DNA of 8,299 nt. It comes from Gammaproteobacteria bacterium (lineage in GTDB: Bacteria > Pseudomonadota > Gammaproteobacteria > Enterobacterales > Kangiellaceae). The notes beneath the pieces are model-generated. The model saw only the letters and a list, made by a program, of their open reading frames with translations, had not been told where the DNA came from and ran no database searches. Where the stretch lies: contig JABXIW010000277.1 in NCBI GenBank assembly GCA_013372875.1, forward strand, positions 1 through 8,299, given 5' to 3'. Below are positions 5,567-8,299 of the stretch, one piece after another; within the stretch, counting starts at the first letter, position 1, and the number at the start of each line of letters is the position of its first letter. A program made the position numbers and the translations under genes.

Positions 5567-6442
5567 CTAATCCTTATTAGTCGATTTTTCTGAATTCCCT
5601 TCATCAAATGGCGGTACCAACAACTGTGGATCTAACCGCGACTTAAACCAATTAATGCGCCAATCTAAATGAGGACCAGTTGCCCTACCTGTTGCCCCAA
5701 TTGTGGCAATCCTGTCGCCTTGTTTTACTTCTTGTCCGTCTTTGACCTCAATCGAATTTAAATGAATAAAAGTCGAGCTGACGCCAAAGCCATGGTCGAT
5801 AATTAGTGTACCACCAGAATAGAACATATCATCGTGCACCAGTCTCACTATACCATCGGCGGGGGCAACCACTTGAGTTCCAGTCGGTGCCGCCACATCA
5901 ACGCCATAATGAGGCCTTTTCGGATCGCCATTTAATACCCGCTGGCTACCATAAAAGCCGCTTAAACGACCTTTTGCTGGCCAGATAAAGTCTTGCATAA
6001 AAGCACGAATATCTGAGGTTTTAGCACGCGCAGAGCCAACCAAAGCGCCCTCTTTTCGGATCCTCGCCAATACTTCAGGTTTCATCGGATTAACTTTACT
6101 TGGTGGTAAGCCATCAACTCGCTCAATATTGTATTGGCGTTTTCGGATCACCAAAGGTTGCACTTCTTTTTGCTCGCCTTGAGTTAAAGTTAACTTAGCA
6201 TTAGCTTCAAAATCACGGTGAAAGCCAAATACAAAATAGCCATCTTCGGATACTTTCAAATCAGTGCCGTTAAAAGCCACCTTAGTATTAGGCGCAGCTT
6301 GACCAATGACCAAACCACCTTGCACAAAGTCACCTTTAAGCGACAAAAGCAAAGGTTGGTTAGCAAAAGACGGGGCACTAAAAGCAAAGTTTATAAAAAC
6401 AAAACTTACCAAAGCAAAAGTACTAATAACTAATTTTTTCAT
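5567..6442 (-). CDS. Secreted M23-family (LytM) peptidase with altered HxH motif
   Basis: Predicted periplasmic murein endopeptidase or LytM-type protein. The 291 aa begin with a Sec signal peptide: KK at 2-3, hydrophobic core to about 22, likely cut after SFA at residue 27. Next is a beta-rich N-terminal domain (LLLSLKGDFVQGGLVIGQAA, 31-50, to LTLTQ, 84-88) like the one preceding many gammaproteobacterial M23 domains, then the linker KRQYNIERVDGLPP (101-114). The M23 domain spans about 152-275: GFYGSQR (162-168), HYGVD (178-182) with zinc ligands H178 and D182, APTGTQVVAPADGIV (185-199), TFIHL (224-228), and TGRATGPHLDWRINW (251-265). H258 is the usual first His of HxH, but the second, a zinc ligand in LytM, is D260. 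It might be a zinc-binding variant or a non-catalytic form. Its ATG overlaps the rmuC stop by one base, so reinitiation coupling is likely. Confidence 0.93.
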   Translation of the reverse strand: MKKLVISTFALVSFVFINFAFSAPSFANQPLLLSLKGDFVQGGLVIGQAAPNTKVAFNGTDLKVSEDGYFVFGFHRDFEANAKLTLTQGEQKEVQPLVIRKRQYNIERVDGLPPSKVNPMKPEVLARIRKEGALVGSARAKTSDIRAFMQDFIWPAKGRLSGFYGSQRVLNGDPKRPHYGVDVAAPTGTQVVAPADGIVRLVHDDMFYSGGTLIIDHGFGVSSTFIHLNSIEVKDGQEVKQGDRIATIGATGRATGPHLDWRINWFKSRLDPQLLVPPFDEGNSEKSTNKD

Positions 6443-7929
6443 TATTTGGATTCCAATTTCTTTACCGATTCCACTTTTAGGCGCGGATCTAAATCTTCTT
6501 CTGGCAGCTGAACTTGTTCGATTTTATCAAATCGGCTACTAATTTTATCGGCCGAAGTAGTAATTTCTTTCACATCCTTAGTCACATTATCAATATGGCG
6601 CGATAAATTGGTCATACGCGTTTTAAAACGACCAAAATCTTTGGATAACATGGCAAGGTGTTCCTGAATGATGTGCACTTGCTTACGCGTGGCTTCATCT
6701 TTTAAAACCGCACTGGCGGTGGTCAAAAGCGCCATCATAGTGGTTGGCGAAACCATCCAAACTTTAGATTGCTGGGCATATTCAACCAATCCTGGATGAT
6801 GAGCATGAATTTCCGCAAAAATCGCTTCAGCAGGAATAAACATCACCGCGCCAGGCGCCGTTTCACGCTCAATAATGTATTTCGAAGCAATGTCATTGAT
6901 GTGTTTTTTAACATCCTTAACGAACTGACTTTGCGCTTGGCGACGTTCAATTTCCGATAAATCATGATCCATCATCTTTTGGAAATTCTCTAACGGGAAC
7001 TTAGCATCCACGCCTATGGTGCCAGTAGGATCGGGCAAAAACAAAGCACAATCTACTATTTTTTTATTACTAAAGCTGTATTGAAATTGATAGGCATTGG
7101 TCGGCATCACGTTTTTAACCAATGACTCGAGTTGCACTTCACCAAAAGCACCCCGCGAGCGTTTATCCGCCAAGATCTCCTGCAAACTCACCACATTACT
7201 TGAAAGCTCAGTAATTTTCTTTTGCGCATCGTCAATCAAGGCCAGGCGCTTTAATACGTCTTGGAATGTCTGAGTGGTTTTCTCAAAACCATCAGCCAGA
7301 CGCTTTTCCACCTGCCCGCTAATTTCTTTTAAGCGCTCATCCGTAGCTTGAGTTAAGCCCGTCATGTTTTTATCAAATGATTCAGCTTGAGTTTTCAAAG
7401 AAACCGTCAGCTCCTCGCGAACATCTTTGATGCCGCGTCTAAACTGGCTGTGCAGTAATTCTTGAGATTCTTTTTGGTTATTGGCAATTTGTTCCTTTAA
7501 ATGACCAATGGTCGTTTGTAGCTGCTCTTTAAATTGAAACAATTCTTTTTGCTGCTTTTCTGTGGCGCTGCCTACTTTGCTACCGAGTTGCTCACTAAAC
7601 AGCGAAAAACCAGACTGGACTTTATTTTCGAATTGGCCAAAGGACTCGGCTAATTTGGCCTGGTTGCCCGCCAGCTTTTCCACTAGGTTTTCTGAAGCCT
7701 TGTATTGCTGCTCACCTAAACGTACAAACTCAAGGTGTTGCTGCTGAGCGATATTGTCTTGCTTAGTATCTATTTGGCCTAATTGCAGTTTAGTATCATC
7801 AAACTGCTGCTGGTACTGACTGAAACCTTGGCGACTGCGCCAACTGTTTAAGATCAAAAAGATAAAAATACCCGCCAGCAAAACCAGTAAGATCGCTTCA
7901 AATGGATTGGATTGAATAAGTTCTAACAA
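6442..7929 (-). CDS. rmuC: DNA recombination protein RmuC homologue
   Basis: RmuC limits inversions between short inverted repeats and has a restriction-endonuclease-like core; its exact reaction is unsettled. The 495 aa have an N-terminal membrane anchor (about 11-28, EAILLVLLAGIFIFLILN), a long Gln/Glu/Lys-rich coiled coil (about 35-250), then the conserved domain (about 250-450): RSRGAFGEVQLESLV (257-271), IVDCALFLPDP (291-301), GVDAKFPLENF (306-316), AVMFIPAEAIFAEI (361-374) and VWMVSPTTMMALL (390-402). A further coiled region ends the protein. Length is within the family range. The start is TTG at 7927-7929, the only plausible start that keeps the membrane anchor, since an in-frame TAA lies 9 nt upstream; no Shine-Dalgarno sequence is visible. 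It is the first gene of the rmuC-M23-astE operon, and its TAA overlaps the next ATG by one base. Confidence 0.95.
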   Translation of the reverse strand: MLELIQSNPFEAILLVLLAGIFIFLILNSWRSRQGFSQYQQQFDDTKLQLGQIDTKQDNIAQQQHLEFVRLGEQQYKASENLVEKLAGNQAKLAESFGQFENKVQSGFSLFSEQLGSKVGSATEKQQKELFQFKEQLQTTIGHLKEQIANNQKESQELLHSQFRRGIKDVREELTVSLKTQAESFDKNMTGLTQATDERLKEISGQVEKRLADGFEKTTQTFQDVLKRLALIDDAQKKITELSSNVVSLQEILADKRSRGAFGEVQLESLVKNVMPTNAYQFQYSFSNKKIVDCALFLPDPTGTIGVDAKFPLENFQKMMDHDLSEIERRQAQSQFVKDVKKHINDIASKYIIERETAPGAVMFIPAEAIFAEIHAHHPGLVEYAQQSKVWMVSPTTMMALLTTASAVLKDEATRKQVHIIQEHLAMLSKDFGRFKTRMTNLSRHIDNVTKDVKEITTSADKISSRFDKIEQVQLPEEDLDPRLKVESVKKLESK

Positions 7930-8228
7930 TGTTATTTATAATTTGGTTGTCTCAAATCTAGTGTAACAAAAATATCTATTAATGGCTCTGATTTGTATGG
8001 GTTTGAGTGATTGAGTGGAAAGTGTTTGGCTATGCTAGCTTTACGAGTTTAGGAGAGACCAGAAAGCTGCACCGATCAAGTATCAAAAAAGTATGTGCTG
8101 AACTTTCAGTGAGTGGTACATCGCGCTATCCATGTGGGCCAGTATCGCTCTGCTCCGCTGTTCAAATTTGCTCCAGGCAAATTTGTTGAATCTATGGGCT
8201 TCGGTTCAACCTGCGGGTGATAAATACA
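7930..8228. other. Intergenic stretch without a credible gene
   Basis: About 300 bp between the rmuC start and the tRNA terminator. It must carry the rmuC promoter, but I see only weak candidates (on the minus strand TATAAA, 7935-7940, and TACACT further upstream). A 60-codon open frame exists at 8007-8189 on the plus strand; its Cys/Ser/Arg-rich product looks like chance translation. The right part holds a run of palindromes next to the tRNA gene. Confidence 0.5.
8163..8185. repeat. Perfect inverted repeat near the tRNA gene
   Basis: CAAATTTGC (8163-8171), loop TCCAG (8172-8176), GCAAATTTG (8177-8185). Each arm contains a palindromic CAAATTTG. A further inverted pair, GTTGAA (8185-8190) and TTCAAC (8205-8210), abuts it. 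No T-run follows on either strand, so it does not look like a terminator. Role unknown. Confidence 0.6.
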
Positions 8229-8250
8229 AAAAACCCGCCAAAAGGCGGGT
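8228..8250 (-). terminator. Rho-independent terminator of the tRNA-Glu transcript
   Basis: On the minus strand ACCCGCC, loop TTTT, GGCGGGT (8250 to 8233), followed by TTTTTT (8233 to 8228, the first T being in the stem). It begins 11 bp after the tRNA CCA end, the usual place for the terminator of a tRNA unit, and implies that this tRNA-Glu is the last gene of its transcript. Confidence 0.88.
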
Positions 8251-8261
8251 CTTTTTGAATA

Positions 8262-8299
8262 TGGCATCCCGTAGGGGAGTCGAACCCCTGTTACCGCCG
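8262..8299 (-). tRNA. tRNA-Glu, 3' part (cut by right edge)
   Basis: On the minus strand the end of the window reads as the 3' 38 nt of a tRNA: last anticodon-loop base C, anticodon-stem strand GGCGG, variable loop TAAC, T-arm AGGGG-TTCGACT-CCCCT, acceptor strand ACGGGAT, discriminator G and encoded CCA. GGCGGTAACAGGGGTTCGA matches my memory of E. coli tRNA-Glu exactly, so the anticodon should be TTC, but it lies just outside. Position 72 is U rather than the usual C, so a normal G1 would give a G-U end pair. Identity is inferred from the arms, not read from the anticodon. Confidence 0.88.

Noticed and set aside
6218..6542. Two plus-strand open frames, 71 and 78 codons
   Set aside because: Both are antisense to the M23 and rmuC genes, which are strongly supported by family motifs.
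8007..8189. Plus-strand 60-codon open frame with Cys/Ser/Arg-rich product
   Set aside because: No ribosome-binding site, and its end runs through the palindromes by the tRNA terminator; composition looks like non-coding DNA translated by chance.

Overview
The window looks like chromosomal DNA of a gammaproteobacterium with a moderately AT-leaning genome. The evidence is a divergent ppsA/ppsR pair with E. coli-like PpsA sequence, an AstE-type succinylglutamate desuccinylase, a long RmuC with an N-terminal membrane anchor, and a tRNA-Glu 3' half very close to the E. coli one with an encoded CCA. A marine, Oceanospirillales/Kangiella-like lineage is a guess only. No prophage, insertion sequence, CRISPR array or defence system is visible. 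Most of the window is core genome; the least explained part is 2.3-4.5 kb.

Left part (1-2851): the N-terminal 435 codons of ppsA (phosphoenolpyruvate synthase) run leftward off the edge. The gene starts at a TTG with a good Shine-Dalgarno sequence. Across a 196-bp divergent intergenic region lies ppsR, the kinase/pyrophosphorylase that switches PpsA off and on. The last complete ppsA codon in the window is the threonine that PpsR is expected to modify. A 130-aa orphan ORF follows ppsR after a 6-bp gap in the same frame, and then a REP-like imperfect inverted repeat.

Middle (2852-4486): a YhbS-like GNAT acetyltransferase converges on a leftward gene for a small secreted His/Trp-rich protein. 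A 14-bp-stem bidirectional terminator between them contains the secreted protein's stop codon. The secreted protein is divergent from a stand-alone OmpR/PhoB-type winged-helix protein. Just upstream of the regulator gene are four direct repeats with an exact 11-bp period (core ATGAAA), which look like a tandem operator for such a protein. This putative regulator/secreted-protein pair is the most promising undescribed unit here.

Right part (4497-7929): a tightly packed leftward operon rmuC - M23 metallopeptidase - astE, with a 1-bp overlap and a 2-bp gap. The M23 protein carries Asp where the second His of the usual HxH motif should be. AstE is separated from any other arginine-succinyltransferase gene visible here.

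Right edge (7930-8299): about 300 bp without a credible gene but with palindromes, then a rho-independent terminator and the 3' 38 nt of a leftward tRNA-Glu cut by the window edge just after its anticodon.
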